Source: Shimwellia pseudoproteus (GTDB taxonomy: Bacteria > Pseudomonadota > Gammaproteobacteria > Enterobacterales > Enterobacteriaceae). Taken from it: DNA of 58,862 nucleotides. Of the stretch, positions 32,374 through 42,510 are shown in pieces. The position numbers and the translations under genes are program-made. The notes under the pieces were generated by a model. That model saw only the letters and a list, made by a program, of their open reading frames with translations, searched no databases and was not told where the DNA came from. Each line of letters starts with the position of its first letter. Position 1 is the stretch's first letter. The stretch spans positions 1 through 58,862 of the forward strand of contig NZ_WBXP01000023.1 of the NCBI RefSeq assembly GCF_016415625.1, given 5' to 3'.

Positions 32374-33234
32374 ATGTGGCAAGCCATCAGTCGTCTGTTA
32401 AGAGAGCAACTCGGAGAGTCAGACACCCTGCAACGCACTGAACTGCCCGGGGGAGAGATCCACAGCGCCTGGCGCTGCCAGTATGCCGGGAAAGATATTT
32501 TTATTAAAAGCGATCAACGCGAGCTGCTGCCAATCTTCACTGCCGAAGCCGACCAGCTGGAACTGCTGGCCCGCAGTGGTACGGTGCACGTTCCCCGGGT
32601 ATGGGGCGTCGGCAGCGACCGGCAGTACAGTTTTTTACTGCTCGACTACCTCCCGTTGCGCCCGCTGGATGCACACAACGCATTTTTACTCGGCCAACAG
32701 CTTGCCCGGCTCCATCAGTGGAGCGACCAGCCGCAATTCGGGCTGGATTTCGATAATGACCTGTCAACCACCCCGCAGCCCAACAGCTGGCAACGCCGCT
32801 GGTCGGGCTTTTTTGCCGAGCAGCGTATCGGCTGGCAACTGGAGCTGGCCGCGGAAAAAGGCATCGACTTCGGTGAAATAGACCAGATAGTCAATCGTGT
32901 GGAGAGCCGTTTAGCGGGCCACCAGCCCCAGCCCTCTCTGCTGCACGGGGATTTGTGGTCCGGTAACTGCGCACAGGGGCCTGACGGGCCGGTGATTTTT
33001 GACCCGGCATGCTACTGGGGGGATCGCGAGTGCGATTTGGCGATGTTGCCGCTGTACCCGGACCAACCGCCGCAGATTTACGACGGTTACCAGTCGGTTT
33101 CACCGCTGCCCGGCGACTTTCTTGATCGCCAGCCGCTGTACCAGCTTTATACCCTGCTAAACCGCGCCAACCTGTTTGGCGGCCAGCATCTGCAAACCGC
33201 ACATCAGGCGGTGGATAGCTTTATGGCATCATGA
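32374..33234 (+). CDS. yniA: YniA, fructosamine-kinase-like protein
   Basis: A 286-residue member of the fructosamine/ketosamine-3-kinase family within the APH kinase fold. The catalytic loop LLHGDLWSGNCAQ (near 188) and the metal-binding FDPACYWGDRECDLAM (near 208) are intact. The family phosphorylates ketosamines on glycated proteins or small amines, leading to deglycation. Its order with ydiZ upstream and yniB downstream on the opposite strand is that of E. coli. Confidence 0.95.
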   Translation: MWQAISRLLREQLGESDTLQRTELPGGEIHSAWRCQYAGKDIFIKSDQRELLPIFTAEADQLELLARSGTVHVPRVWGVGSDRQYSFLLLDYLPLRPLDAHNAFLLGQQLARLHQWSDQPQFGLDFDNDLSTTPQPNSWQRRWSGFFAEQRIGWQLELAAEKGIDFGEIDQIVNRVESRLAGHQPQPSLLHGDLWSGNCAQGPDGPVIFDPACYWGDRECDLAMLPLYPDQPPQIYDGYQSVSPLPGDFLDRQPLYQLYTLLNRANLFGGQHLQTAHQAVDSFMAS

Positions 33235-33271
33235 CCGCTCAGCGTCAGGCTGCCGGAGCAGCCTGACGGGT

Positions 33272-33808
33272 TCACAGGAATCCCAGCAGCGACAGGCAAA
33301 CGTAACCAATTACTGCCACGATAACCGGCAAGATATACAACGGGAAATACTGTCTGAACACGCTGTGGCGCGGAATCACCAGCCGCTCTTCTAACTGGCG
33401 GCGGCTTAACCCCTCGGCCCCTTTGGCCTGCTCAAGGATTAGCTGATCCTCAACGCCCTCTTTCAGGAAACGCGACTGGCGCCACATCCGGGCACCGCTG
33501 GCCTGGAGCGCAATACCGACAAAGATCAAAATATAAATAATCCAGAAGCCGATATTCAGACTGTGGTGGAAATCCGGCACCGGCGAATTGTGCCAGAACA
33601 GGTTAAGAAAAGGGGTGTTAAAACGCACCATGTCGATCATCACATGGGCAAAGTCCAGCATGACGGCATCAATTCCCGGCTTTTTCTCACTGTGCAGGTA
33701 CAAGTATTGCAGTATCGACACCAGCGTCGATATCACTGCGGGAATAAAAATCACCCAGCCCGCAATACGTTTAATGATGGCAACACGCCCCACCTGTTGA
33801 TACGTCAT
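33272..33808 (-). CDS. yniB: YniB, inner-membrane protein
   Basis: A 178-residue membrane protein of unknown function with about three or four hydrophobic segments (near 13-35, 85-105, 150-175). It corresponds to E. coli YniB in length, place and orientation. It faces yniA and is divergent from hxpB. No enzymatic motif was found. Confidence 0.9.
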   Translation of the reverse strand: MTYQQVGRVAIIKRIAGWVIFIPAVISTLVSILQYLYLHSEKKPGIDAVMLDFAHVMIDMVRFNTPFLNLFWHNSPVPDFHHSLNIGFWIIYILIFVGIALQASGARMWRQSRFLKEGVEDQLILEQAKGAEGLSRRQLEERLVIPRHSVFRQYFPLYILPVIVAVIGYVCLSLLGFL

Positions 33809-33967
33809 CCCTTCCCCTTGATTTATATTCGTAAAAATCCGCCTTAAGTTTACCTGTTCGCGCTGCTTTTCGCCTGAACTTTGCTGGCCATTTTGTTAAT
33901 TGCGCCAGCCAGCGTAAAATCAGGGCATAACCCGAATAACGACTTTACCGCTAAGGAGTCATTGCCG

Positions 33968-34636
33968 ATGTCAACTGCCCCTCGTGTTGCCGCAGCCCTG
34001 TTTGATATGGACGGCCTGTTAATTGATTCGGAGCCGCTGTGGGATCAGGCTGAACTGGAAATCCTCGCCGGGGTAGGCGTCGATATCAGCCGCCGTCATG
34101 AGCTACCGGATACCCTCGGCCTGCGTATCGATATGGTGGTCGACCTCTGGTACGCCCGCCAGCCGTGGCAGGGGCCGTCCAGAGCTGAAGTGACCCAGGC
34201 GATATTTACACGCACCCTGGCGCTGGTGGATCAGCATCGTCCGCTGCTGCCCGGGGCCGCAGAAGCCATCGCGCTGTGCAAAGCCAGCGGCATGAAAGTG
34301 GGCCTGGCCTCCGCCTCCCCCCTTGCCATGCTGGAGCAAGTGCTGGAAATGTTTAACCTGCGCAGCCAGTTCGATACCCTCGCCTCCGCAGAGCATCTGC
34401 CCTATAGCAAACCCCATCCTCAGGTTTACCTTAATGCCGCACGGCAACTGGATATTTCCCCGCTGCATTGTGTCACCCTGGAAGATTCGGTTAACGGGAT
34501 GATAGCCACCAAAGCCGCCCGGATGCGCTCGATTGTGGTGCCCGCCCCGGAGAACCGCACCAACCCGCGCTGGGTACTGGCAGACGTCCAGTTACCTTCA
34601 CTTGAGGCATTACAGCTCGCGCATTTGCAGGGCTGA
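33968..34636 (+). CDS. hxpB: HAD-superfamily hexitol phosphatase
   Basis: A 222-residue HAD phosphatase (YniC), the E. coli length. The nucleophile Asp13 and acid/base Asp15 lie in FDMDGLLIDSEP; motif II is LASASP near residue 115 and motif III is PYSKPHPQVYL, ending in a TLEDSVNG acidic motif. E. coli HxpB hydrolyses 2-deoxyglucose-6-phosphate and hexitol phosphates. The start at 33968 follows TAAGGAG; the upstream 29 codons of open frame have no homology. Confidence 0.95.
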   Translation: MSTAPRVAAALFDMDGLLIDSEPLWDQAELEILAGVGVDISRRHELPDTLGLRIDMVVDLWYARQPWQGPSRAEVTQAIFTRTLALVDQHRPLLPGAAEAIALCKASGMKVGLASASPLAMLEQVLEMFNLRSQFDTLASAEHLPYSKPHPQVYLNAARQLDISPLHCVTLEDSVNGMIATKAARMRSIVVPAPENRTNPRWVLADVQLPSLEALQLAHLQG

Positions 34637-34700
34637 TTCCCCCCCGGCCCGGCAATGTCGGGCCATCGTGACAATTTGTTACCGCGTCACCTCTTCCGTC

Positions 34701-34738
34701 CACTGTATAAAAACCCTATACTGGATGAATCGACAGTT
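34701..34738 (+). promoter_or_regulatory. LexA boxes of ydjM
   Basis: A good SOS box TACTGGATGAATCGACAGTT (CTG-N10-CAG) lies at 34719-34738. Directly upstream, CACTGTATAAAAACCC (34701-34716) starts a second, degenerate box. E. coli ydjM has the same double arrangement and is repressed by LexA. The boxes end 16 bp before the ydjM ATG. Confidence 0.85.
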
Positions 34739-34754
34739 ATTTTTGGGTTGTATC

Positions 34755-35342
34755 ATGACGGCGGAAGGCCACCTGCTCTTTTCTATCGCCAGTGCGGTTT
34801 TCGCCAAAAATGCCGGGCTGACCCCGGTGCTGGCCCAGGGCGACTGGTGGCATATTGTGCCCGCCGCGATCCTGACCTGTCTGCTGCCGGATATTGACCA
34901 CCCGCGTTCGTTTCTCGGCCAGCGGTTGCGGTTACTCTCCACCCCCATTGCCCGGGCATTTGGTCATCGGGGCTTCACCCACAGTTTGATGGCGGTGTTT
35001 GTCGCCCTGGCCCTGCTGTATCTGAAGGTCCCGGAGACCTGGCTTATCCCTGCGGATGTCTTACAGGGGATGGTACTGGGTTACCTGAGCCATATTGCCG
35101 CCGATATGCTGACCCCCGCCGGGGTTCCCTTGCTGTGGCCCTGCCGCTGGCGTTTTCGGTTGCCCATCGTCACCCCCCACAAAAATAACCAACTGGAGCG
35201 GGTGTTATGTATTCTGCTGTTTGGTTTCTCCATCTGGATGCCCCAAAGCCTGCCGGAAAATCAGGTAGTGCGCTGGTCAACCCAATTGATAAATACCTTC
35301 CAGAGCGGATTTAATCGTTTTATTATTCACCAGCAACAGTAA
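34755..35342 (+). CDS. ydjM: YdjM, LexA-regulated membrane-bound metal-dependent hydrolase family
   Basis: A 195-residue inner-membrane protein of the YdjM/DUF457 family. The acidic and His motifs LPDIDHP (near 42) and FGHRGFTHS (near 69), and a later SHIAADML, are the putative metal site. About four or five membrane segments are present. Role in the SOS response is not known. The start at 34755 fits the E. coli length (196); the two LexA boxes just upstream argue for DNA-damage induction. Confidence 0.92.
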   Translation: MTAEGHLLFSIASAVFAKNAGLTPVLAQGDWWHIVPAAILTCLLPDIDHPRSFLGQRLRLLSTPIARAFGHRGFTHSLMAVFVALALLYLKVPETWLIPADVLQGMVLGYLSHIAADMLTPAGVPLLWPCRWRFRLPIVTPHKNNQLERVLCILLFGFSIWMPQSLPENQVVRWSTQLINTFQSGFNRFIIHQQQ

Positions 35343-35478
35343 TCTTCGCGTCATATATTCCATTCGGAAATAAAAAATATCTTTTGAATATAAACAGCCG
35401 TCAGGACTTCTGCTACCCTGACCGGTATAAAGGCATGACCAATTGACTGCCTGATAATAATGAACTGGAGATTTGGGG

Positions 35479-36870
35479 ATGAACCTTCCACTTATTGCGA
35501 ACATTGCCGTGTTCGTTATGTTGTTGCTGGCGCTGGCCAGAACCCGCCACACCCAGTGGAGCCTGGCAAAAAAAGTGTTGCTCGGCCTGGGCATGGGGGT
35601 GGTTTTTGGCCTCGTTTTGCAGGCGATTTACGGTGCCAATAACCCGGTAATGGCCGCAACCCTGCCGTGGCTGAATATTGTCGGTAACGGCTATGTACAG
35701 ATGCTGCAAATGATTGTGATGCCGCTGGTCTTCGCTTCTATCCTCAGTGCCGTGGCCCGTTTGCATAATGCCGCCTCGCTGGGAAAAATCAGCGTACTGA
35801 CCATCGGTATCCTGTTATTTACCACCCTGATTGCCGCCCTGGTGGGGATTTTTATCACCAACCTGTTCGGGTTAAGCGCAGAAGGTCTGGTACAGGGAAC
35901 GGCGGAAACCGCCCGTCTGACTGCCATCGAAACCAACTACGCCGGAAAAGTGGCGGATCTGAGCGTGCCGCAGCTTATTCTCTCTTTTGTGCCGAAAAAT
36001 CCGTTTGCCGATCTCACCGGCGCCAGCCCGACTTCCATTATCAGCGTAGTGATTTTTGCGGCCTTCCTCGGTGTCGCCGCCCTGAAGCTGTTGAAAGATG
36101 ACCAGGCCAAAGGCCAGCGGGTGCTGGTGGCTATCGACACTCTGCAAAGCTGGGTGATGAAGCTGGTCCGTCTGGTGATGCAGCTGACCCCATACGGGGT
36201 GCTGGCGCTGATGACCAAAGTGGTTGCCGGATCTAATTTACAGGACATTGTGAAGCTGGGTAGCTTCGTGGTGGCGTCTTATATTGGCCTGGGGATCATG
36301 TTCGCGGTACACGCGATTCTGCTGGCGGTAAACGGTATCAGCCCGGTGAAATACTTCCGCAAAGTCTGGCCGGTCATCACCTTCGCGTTTACCAGCCGCT
36401 CCAGTGCGGCGTCAATTCCGCTGAATGTGGAAGCCCAGACCCGTCGCCTTGGGGTGCCGGAATCTATTGCCAGCTTCTCAGCCTCCTTCGGCGCCACCAT
36501 TGGCCAGAACGGCTGCGCGGGCCTGTACCCGGCAATGCTGGCGGTCATGGTTGCCCCGACGGTCGGCATCAACCCGTTAGATCCGATGTGGATTGCCACC
36601 CTCGCCGGGATGGTAACCCTGAGCTCTGTTGGGGTCGCCGGTGTCGGCGGCGGCGCCACCTTTGCGGCGCTGATTGTGCTGCCAGCAATGGGCCTGCCGG
36701 TGACCCTGGTGGCGCTGTTGATCTCGGTTGAGCCGCTGATTGATATGGGCCGTACCGCACTGAACGTCAATGGCGCGATGGCCGCGGGCACCATTACCAG
36801 CCAATTGATGAAGCAAACCGACACCGACATTCTTAACAGTGACGATAATGTCGAACTGGCCCAGCACTGA
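35479..36870 (+). CDS. tcyP: L-cystine/H+ symporter TcyP (YdjN)
   Basis: A 463-residue dicarboxylate/amino acid:cation symporter family protein that imports L-cystine in E. coli. Membrane segments run throughout. The re-entrant hairpin serine-rich signature [22 protein letters not shown] and the later [16 protein letters not shown] are present in the expected order. ATG at 35479 has GGAG 10 bases upstream and gives the E. coli length. E. coli tcyP is controlled by CysB; no site was identified here. It ends in a bidirectional terminator facing cedA. Confidence 0.96.
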   Translation: MNLPLIANIAVFVMLLLALARTRHTQWSLAKKVLLGLGMGVVFGLVLQAIYGANNPVMAATLPWLNIVGNGYVQMLQMIVMPLVFASILSAVARLHNAASLGKISVLTIGILLFTTLIAALVGIFITNLFGLSAEGLVQGTAETARLTAIETNYAGKVADLSVPQLILSFVPKNPFADLTGASPTSIISVVIFAAFLGVAALKLLKDDQAKGQRVLVAIDTLQSWVMKLVRLVMQLTPYGVLALMTKVVAGSNLQDIVKLGSFVVASYIGLGIMFAVHAILLAVNGISPVKYFRKVWPVITFAFTSRSSAASIPLNVEAQTRRLGVPESIASFSASFGATIGQNGCAGLYPAMLAVMVAPTVGINPLDPMWIATLAGMVTLSSVGVAGVGGGATFAALIVLPAMGLPVTLVALLISVEPLIDMGRTALNVNGAMAAGTITSQLMKQTDTDILNSDDNVELAQH

Positions 36871-36923
36871 TACCCGCAAGCCATTTCTGTAAGTCATGCC
36901 TGACCGGCTGACTATCAGAAACG

Positions 36924-36960
36924 AAAAAACGCCGCACTGGTCACAGGGCGGCGTTTTTTT
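36924..36960. terminator. Bidirectional terminator between tcyP and cedA
   Basis: AAAAAACGCCGC (36924-36935) pairs with GCGGCGTTTTTT (36948-36959), with A- and T-tracts on the two sides, between convergent genes. Confidence 0.93.
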
Positions 36961-36978
36961 ATTCCCGGAACAGCCGGG

Positions 36979-37209
36979 TTATAGCTCGTCCTGACGGATT
37001 TGATCGGCCCAGCGCTGGGCGGCCTGGGGGATATCAAACCCCGGCGATTGACGGAACCGGTCCCCAACCAGAATAAAAGCGACATATTTATTTTTCAGGA
37101 CCCAGACATCCCGGTACTCTTCCATCCGCCAGGCGTGGCTGGGGGGAGCAGGCTCAACCCGTGGAATATAGTTAACGATGGGGCGGTTTTGTTGTCGAAG
37201 TGGTTTCAT
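36979..37209 (-). CDS. cedA: Cell division activator CedA
   Basis: A 76-residue protein matching E. coli CedA (80 residues) from MKPLRQQNRPIVNYIPR through VWVLKNKYVAF and QRWADQIRQ. The C-terminus is four residues shorter. CedA is a dsDNA-binding protein that also binds RNA polymerase and was found to counter the over-replication lethality of dnaAcos. katE, its neighbour in E. coli, is absent; osmE follows after 180 bp with no gene in between. Confidence 0.94.
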   Translation of the reverse strand: MKPLRQQNRPIVNYIPRVEPAPPSHAWRMEEYRDVWVLKNKYVAFILVGDRFRQSPGFDIPQAAQRWADQIRQDEL

Positions 37210-37389
37210 GGCGTCAAATCAGGCTCTATGGCAATCACACAAACAGCGGCAATTATACCTTAGCCTGGCGGGGACGTCGCCCATCTCGTGCGAAACGGCT
37301 ACCGGGTAACGCACTCATCCTGTGGGGTCAATCAGGCGGGTATCTGCCAGCATGCTTACCCGAGCCACACTGGCAAATACCGACGGGGG

Positions 37390-37728
37390 TTATTTCTGAA
37401 CAGAAGGATCGGTATCGTACTCTGCACAGGTCTGGTAGCCCGTGTTCATCACGTGCCCGGTGTCATTAAGGGCAACAAAGTAGGTTTCCACTTTGCCATT
37501 ACGCTGGCCGAGGATATACGTCTGGCAGGTGCCGCGGGCGTGGATCATGGTGATTTCAGATGAAGGTTTACCGGCAATCTGGGCAACCTGGGCCCGGGTC
37601 ATCCCTTTTTTGACATCTTTGACTACCGGCTGGGTGAACTGATCGGCAGTGCGATCATAAGCGGTACAGCCCGCCAACATTGCCAACGCTGCGGCAGCAC
37701 CTAATACTCCGGCGATATGTTTATTCAT
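37390..37728 (-). CDS. osmE: Osmotically inducible lipoprotein OsmE
   Basis: A 112-residue lipoprotein with lipobox LAGC (Cys21), identical in length to E. coli OsmE and very similar through [19 protein letters not shown] and [12 protein letters not shown]. It belongs to the SmpA/OmlA-like fold (BamE family). In E. coli it is sigma-S-dependent and also represses ntrL/nadE from the divergent side. nadE is divergent here too. Confidence 0.96.
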   Translation of the reverse strand: MNKHIAGVLGAAAALAMLAGCTAYDRTADQFTQPVVKDVKKGMTRAQVAQIAGKPSSEITMIHARGTCQTYILGQRNGKVETYFVALNDTGHVMNTGYQTCAEYDTDPSVQK

Positions 37729-38000
37729 TATTACGTCCTCTGATAATTATCCGGTTATGCACTTATAAGTCTGGAATATAAAATATATTTTATCAACCTG
37801 TTAGCCATTTTACGCTCTGCCGGTTAGCGAAATACCAGAATGATGTAACACCGGCCCGCCCTGCGGGCGGTTTCGCCGCCGGTCAGTGGCCAGAACCACG
37901 ATGTCCGGCTTGTCGTTTTCAGCACAACGCGGTAATTTTGTTGCCATTCTAACTATTTAAATTTAGCCACACGGGCAGCTTGACGTTAACGGAGGGGTTT

Positions 38001-38828
38001 ATGGCATTACAGCAAGACATTATTCAGGCGCTGGGGGTAAAACCACAGATTGATGCCGGTGAAGAAATCCGCCGCAGCATCGATTTTTTAAAATCATACC
38101 TGAAGACGTACCCGTTCCTGCGTTCACTGGTCCTCGGGATTAGCGGCGGCCAGGACTCCACGCTGGCGGGCAAACTGTGCCAGAGCGCCATCAGCGAGCT
38201 GCGCCAGGAAACCGGCGATGACAGCTACCAGTTCATTACGGTTCGCCTGCCTTATGGCGTACAGGCCGATGAGCAGGATTGCCAGGATGCGCTGGCGTTT
38301 ATTCAGCCGGACCGCGCCCTGACCGTGAATATCAAACCCGCCGTGCTGGCCAGCGAGCAATCACTGCGCGAGGCGGGTATCGAGCTGAGTGATTTTATTC
38401 GCGGCAATGAAAAGGCCCGCGAGCGCATGAAAGTCCAGTACAGCATTGCCGGTATGACCAAAGGCGTGGTGGTCGGCACCGATCACGCCGCCGAAGCGCT
38501 GACCGGGTTCTTCACCAAATACGGCGATGGCGGCACCGATATTAACCCGCTGTTTCGCCTTAATAAACGCCAGGGCAAGCTCTTGCTGAAGACCCTCGGT
38601 TGCCCGGAGCATCTCTATCTCAAACAGCCGACCGCGGATCTGGAAGACGATCGCCCCGCCCTGCCGGATGAGATAGCCCTGGGGGTCAATTACGACACTA
38701 TTGATGATTACCTGGAAGGGAAAGTGCTGGACAGCAAGCTCACGGCGATTATCGAGAACTGGTACACCAAAACCGAACACAAACGCCGGCCGCCAATTAC
38801 GGTGTTTGACGATTTCTGGCGTCAATAA
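38001..38828 (+). CDS. nadE: NH3-dependent NAD+ synthetase
   Basis: A 275-residue enzyme that amidates deamido-NAD+ with ammonia and ATP, the last step of NAD synthesis. The ATP pyrophosphatase loop is [13 protein letters not shown] (about 45-57); [20 protein letters not shown] and the C-terminal [14 protein letters not shown] are also diagnostic. GGAGG at 37991-37995 fixes the start at 38001. The 272-bp spacer to osmE contains a GC-rich stem near 37853-37872 and no gene. An 8-bp perfect stem (38853-38874) follows the stop. Confidence 0.97.
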   Translation: MALQQDIIQALGVKPQIDAGEEIRRSIDFLKSYLKTYPFLRSLVLGISGGQDSTLAGKLCQSAISELRQETGDDSYQFITVRLPYGVQADEQDCQDALAFIQPDRALTVNIKPAVLASEQSLREAGIELSDFIRGNEKARERMKVQYSIAGMTKGVVVGTDHAAEALTGFFTKYGDGGTDINPLFRLNKRQGKLLLKTLGCPEHLYLKQPTADLEDDRPALPDEIALGVNYDTIDDYLEGKVLDSKLTAIIENWYTKTEHKRRPPITVFDDFWRQ

Positions 38829-38894
38829 TCCCCGCCCCGCAGACCATTCCGCTGGCCGGTGATGTTACCGGCCAAAAACGCTACCCGCGCACTG

Positions 38895-38937
38895 TGTCGC
38901 TATGACAAAATTACCCGCTACGCACTGTGATACACAC
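38895..38937. promoter_or_regulatory. Possible NorR binding sites upstream of norR
   Basis: TGTCGCTATGACA (38895-38907) is a dyad containing GT-N7-AC, the NorR core; a second GT-N7-AC (GTGATACACAC) lies at 38927-38937. In E. coli three such sites lie between norR and norV. No divergent norV follows here, so these may be relics or autoregulatory sites. Chance matches are possible. Confidence 0.4.
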
Positions 38938-38957
38938 TCCATCATCAACGAGGCGCT

Positions 38958-40514
38958 ATGGCTCTCTCCGTTAACTTGCTGGCCGCCGTTGCCATTGAAT
39001 TGCAGCAAGGTCTTACTCATCAGGATCGCTTCCAGCGCCTGATCACCACACTGCGCCAGATGCTGCACTGTGATGCCTCCGCACTGCTGCGCTACGAAGA
39101 GCAGCAGTTCCGCCCGCTGGCTATCGACGGGCTGGCGCCGGATGTGCTGGGGCGCCGGTTTGCGCTCCAGACCCATCCGCGGCTGGAGGCCATCGCCCGG
39201 GCCGGCGATATTGTGCGCTTCCCGGCGGACAGCACCCTGCCCGATCCTTACGATGGGCTGATCCCCGGCCAGCAAGAGCTTAAAGTACACGCCTGTGTTG
39301 GTCTGCCGCTATTTGCCGGCCATAACTTGATTGGCGCCCTCACGCTCGACAGCATGTCCCCCCATCAGTTCGATATCTTCAGCGATGAAGAGCTGCGGCT
39401 GATCAGCGCCCTGGCCGCCGGCGCCCTGAACAACGCCCTGCTGATTGAGCAACTGGAAAGCCAGAACCTGCTGGTCCCCCATGACGGCGCCAGCGCCAGT
39501 ATCCCGGATGCCGGAATGATTGGCCTGAGCACCGGCATGATGGCGCTGAAACACGAAATTGATATTGTCGCCGCCTCGGACCTTAACGTGCTGATCAGCG
39601 GTGAAACCGGCACCGGTAAAGAACTGGTGGCCCGGGCCATCCACGAGTCCTCCCCCCGGGCCGGTAAACCGATGGTGTACCTGAACTGCGCGGCCCTGCC
39701 GGAATCCGTGGCGGAAAGCGAGCTGTTTGGCCACGTAAAAGGGGCTTTTACCGGCGCGATTGGCAACCGCCAGGGGAAATTTGAGCTGGCCAATAACGGC
39801 ACCCTCTTTCTGGATGAGATTGGCGAGCTATCCCTGGCCCTGCAGGCAAAATTACTGCGGGTATTGCAATACGGTGATATCCAGCGGGTGGGTGACGACC
39901 GCAGCCAGCGGGTTGACGTGCGGGTGCTGGCGGCCACTAACCGGGATTTGAAAACCGAAGTGCTAGAAGGCCGCTTCCGGGCGGATCTCTACCACCGGCT
40001 GAGCGTCTTCCCGCTCTGGGTTCCCCCCCTGCGGGAGCGCGGTGAAGATATTGTCCTGCTGGCGGGGTACTTCTGCGAACAATGCCGTAATAAGCTGGGC
40101 CTGGACAGCGTGGTACTCAGCCAGGATGCGGCGGACCACCTGCAACAGTACCGCTGGCCGGGTAACGTACGCGAGCTGGAACACGCTATCTATCGGGGAA
40201 CCATTATTGCCCGGGCTGCCCAGCCGGGACGCAATGTGGTGCTCAGCGCCGCCCATTTACCGCTGGCGGCAACAGCCTCCCCCGGGGAGCCCCTGAGTCT
40301 GCCAAACAGCAACGCCCCGGACATTAACACCGCCGGAAGCCTTACCCCAGGCAATAGCGCCGCCAGCCTGCGTGACGCCACCGATGCGTTCCAGCGCCAG
40401 CTAATCCAGGCCACTCTGGATAACCACCAGCACAACTGGGCGGCCAGCGCCCGGGCACTGCACACCGATGTCGCCAACCTGCACCGGCTGGCGAAGCGGC
40501 TGGGAATGAAGTAA
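38958..40514 (+). CDS. norR: Nitric oxide-responsive sigma-54 activator NorR
   Basis: A 518-residue enhancer-binding protein. The N-terminal GAF domain (1-170) holds the non-haem iron that senses NO and includes the HACVGLPLF segment. The AAA+ domain (about 190-430) has Walker A GETGTGKE, the sigma-54 contact loop GAFTGA and Walker [11 protein letters not shown]. The C-terminal HTH reads [24 protein letters not shown]. All functional parts look intact. In E. coli it activates divergent norVW (flavorubredoxin NO reductase). Here the gene upstream is nadE in the same direction and the next is uspC, so the usual target is not adjacent. A 14-residue-longer linker (Ser/Asn/Pro-rich) precedes the HTH. 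Confidence 0.94.
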   Translation: MALSVNLLAAVAIELQQGLTHQDRFQRLITTLRQMLHCDASALLRYEEQQFRPLAIDGLAPDVLGRRFALQTHPRLEAIARAGDIVRFPADSTLPDPYDGLIPGQQELKVHACVGLPLFAGHNLIGALTLDSMSPHQFDIFSDEELRLISALAAGALNNALLIEQLESQNLLVPHDGASASIPDAGMIGLSTGMMALKHEIDIVAASDLNVLISGETGTGKELVARAIHESSPRAGKPMVYLNCAALPESVAESELFGHVKGAFTGAIGNRQGKFELANNGTLFLDEIGELSLALQAKLLRVLQYGDIQRVGDDRSQRVDVRVLAATNRDLKTEVLEGRFRADLYHRLSVFPLWVPPLRERGEDIVLLAGYFCEQCRNKLGLDSVVLSQDAADHLQQYRWPGNVRELEHAIYRGTIIARAAQPGRNVVLSAAHLPLAATASPGEPLSLPNSNAPDINTAGSLTPGNSAASLRDATDAFQRQLIQATLDNHQHNWAASARALHTDVANLHRLAKRLGMK

Positions 40515-40624
40515 GCAAAAAAAGCCGTGGTGGACACAATCGCCTAATTTTTACCTCAGCGCACAGTCTTACCGGGCCAGCAGCACCTACACTGAATGCA
40601 GGATGACTGCTCATGGAGGTGTGA

Positions 40625-41047
40625 ATGCCTTATACCCGTCTGCTGGTGGCGGTTGCCCCGGGGGTGGAAAGCCGCCAACTGCTTGATAAAGCCGTCGCCC
40701 TTGCCCGGCCGGTAAATGGCACCGTTACGCTGATTACCCTCGCGGTGGAGCCCGAGTTTTATAATCATATGGCCTCACCGATGCTGGAAGACTTGCGTGA
40801 ACTCTTGCTGGAAGAGACCCGGCTGTTTCTGGACGATCTGGTTAAAGGTTGTGGTTATCCGGTTGCGGCACAGATCATTGCCACCGGTGAGCTAACGCCG
40901 CACCTGATGGCGGTTTGTGAGCAGCAGCGCATCGATCTGGTTATCTGCGGTAACCACAACAGCACCTTTTTCAGCAAAGCGCTGTGCTCTGCCCGATCGG
41001 TGATCGCCGCCAGCAAGGTGGATGTGTTGCTGGTTTGCCTGAGATAA
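40625..41047 (+). CDS. uspC: Universal stress protein UspC
   Basis: A 140-residue UspA-superfamily protein closest to E. coli UspC (YecG, 142 residues). Evidence includes YTRLLVAVAPGVESRQLLDKA at the start and LVICGNHNSTFFSKALCSA near 105. E. coli UspC responds to DNA damage and salt and scaffolds KdpD/KdpE signalling. It faces otsA as in E. coli; a stem ACCGGCCA/TGGCCGGT (41061-41079) lies between the two stops. On its other side E. coli has the flhDC region; here it is norR. Confidence 0.93.
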   Translation: MPYTRLLVAVAPGVESRQLLDKAVALARPVNGTVTLITLAVEPEFYNHMASPMLEDLRELLLEETRLFLDDLVKGCGYPVAAQIIATGELTPHLMAVCEQQRIDLVICGNHNSTFFSKALCSARSVIAASKVDVLLVCLR

Positions 41048-41060
41048 CCCTCTGCGGACG

Positions 41061-41079
41061 ACCGGCCATCCTGGCCGGT
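41061..41079. terminator. Stem-loop between uspC and otsA
   Basis: A perfect 8-bp stem with a TCC loop between convergent stops. No T-run on either side, so it may be a weak or Rho-assisted end. Confidence 0.4.
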
Positions 41080-41085
41080 CAGCAC

Positions 41086-42510
41086 TCAGGCGCGCCTGGG
41101 GAATGGCGCCACTTTATTCCCCATCCCGGGCTTTGCTACCCCGGGCTCCAGGCCGCGAAGATCGGCGATAAACCGCTTCTGCCAGTGATCAATATCGTTC
41201 TTGAGCAGTACTTCCATAGCCTCACTGTGGCGGGCAATACGCTCCGCCAGCGGCATCTTTAACGCTTTATGCATCGCCAGCGCCATCTCATCGCGATCAT
41301 AGGGATTCACCAGGAGCGCGGAGCCCAGCTCCTGGGCCGCCCCGGCAAAACGCGACAGGATCAATACCCCCGGGTTAGCCGGGTCCTGTGCCGCCAGATA
41401 CTCTTTTGCCACCAGGTTCATCCCGTCCCGCAGCGGGGTCACCAGGCCGACATCCGCATAACGGAAGACTTTCATCAGCAACTTACGATCAAAGTGCTGG
41501 TTGAGATAATAGAGCGGTGTCCAGCCCAATTGCCCGTACTTACCGTTAATCCGCCCGGCCTCGGTTTCCAGTTGATGGCGGATATCCTGGTACGCCTGGA
41601 CATCCCCCCGGGAGGTGGGGGCTATCTGGGTATAACGGATCTGCCCGTGATGTTCCGGGTATTTCTCCAGCAGGGATTCAAAGGCGGCAAAACGCTCCGG
41701 TAACCCTTTTGAGTAATCCAGCCGCTCCACCGAGAAAATATTCTTCACCCGGGCAAGCTCAGCTTTCAGTTGCGCCAGTTTCGCCGGTAGCGGGCCGGCG
41801 GCCTGGCGGGCAATCTCCCCGGGGGAGATGCCTATCGGGTACACGGCGGTGCGAAACGTCTTCCCGTAGGCCTGATGGCTACCGGCTGCCGGGCTATACA
41901 GGGTAGTCTGGCCATTGAGGGTATCAAGGAAAGACTGACGATCCCCCTCAGTCTGAAAGCCCAGCAGATCATAATCACACAGTTGATCGAGCAGCGTGGC
42001 AAAGGGCGGCAGCGCGGTAAAAATATCCGGCGCCGGGAAAGGAATATGCAAGAAAAAACCAATGCGGTTTTGCACCCCGCGTTTGCGGAGTTCACTGGCA
42101 AAAGGCAGCAGATGATAGTCGTGGATCCACAGGATATCATCCGGTTCCAGCAGCGGCAGCAGCTGTTCCGCCAGGCGGGCATTAACCCGGGAATACCCCT
42201 CCCAGGATTGGCGATCGTACTTCACCAGATCCAGCCGGTAGTGGAAGGCAGGCCACAGTACCGCATTAGAAAACTCACAGTAATACTGCTGGTAGTCTTG
42301 CTCACTCAACTGAAAAGAGGCCCAGTGGATATTCCCCCGGTGGGTGGTTTTCAGCGGGGCATCAGGATCGCCGATATCCCCGCTCCAGCCGAACCACAGC
42401 CCGCCTGCGGCCTTCAGGGCACCGAGCACCCCCACCGTCAGGCCACCGGCGCCGGTTTTTTTATCATCCGGTATAGAGATGCGATTAGAGACTACCACTA
42501 AACGGCTCAT
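41086..42510 (-). CDS. otsA: Trehalose-6-phosphate synthase
   Basis: A 474-residue GT20 glycosyltransferase, the E. coli length. It makes trehalose-6-phosphate from UDP-glucose and glucose-6-phosphate. The N-terminal loop GGLTVGVLGALKAAGGLWFG-like segment, WIHDYHLLPFA (near 128) and the C-terminal RDGMNLVAKEYLAAQ (near 361) carry the substrate contacts. It overlaps otsB by 26 bp, as in the E. coli otsBA operon, which is sigma-S-driven and induced by salt and stationary phase. Confidence 0.97.
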   Translation of the reverse strand: MSRLVVVSNRISIPDDKKTGAGGLTVGVLGALKAAGGLWFGWSGDIGDPDAPLKTTHRGNIHWASFQLSEQDYQQYYCEFSNAVLWPAFHYRLDLVKYDRQSWEGYSRVNARLAEQLLPLLEPDDILWIHDYHLLPFASELRKRGVQNRIGFFLHIPFPAPDIFTALPPFATLLDQLCDYDLLGFQTEGDRQSFLDTLNGQTTLYSPAAGSHQAYGKTFRTAVYPIGISPGEIARQAAGPLPAKLAQLKAELARVKNIFSVERLDYSKGLPERFAAFESLLEKYPEHHGQIRYTQIAPTSRGDVQAYQDIRHQLETEAGRINGKYGQLGWTPLYYLNQHFDRKLLMKVFRYADVGLVTPLRDGMNLVAKEYLAAQDPANPGVLILSRFAGAAQELGSALLVNPYDRDEMALAMHKALKMPLAERIARHSEAMEVLLKNDIDHWQKRFIADLRGLEPGVAKPGMGNKVAPFPRRA

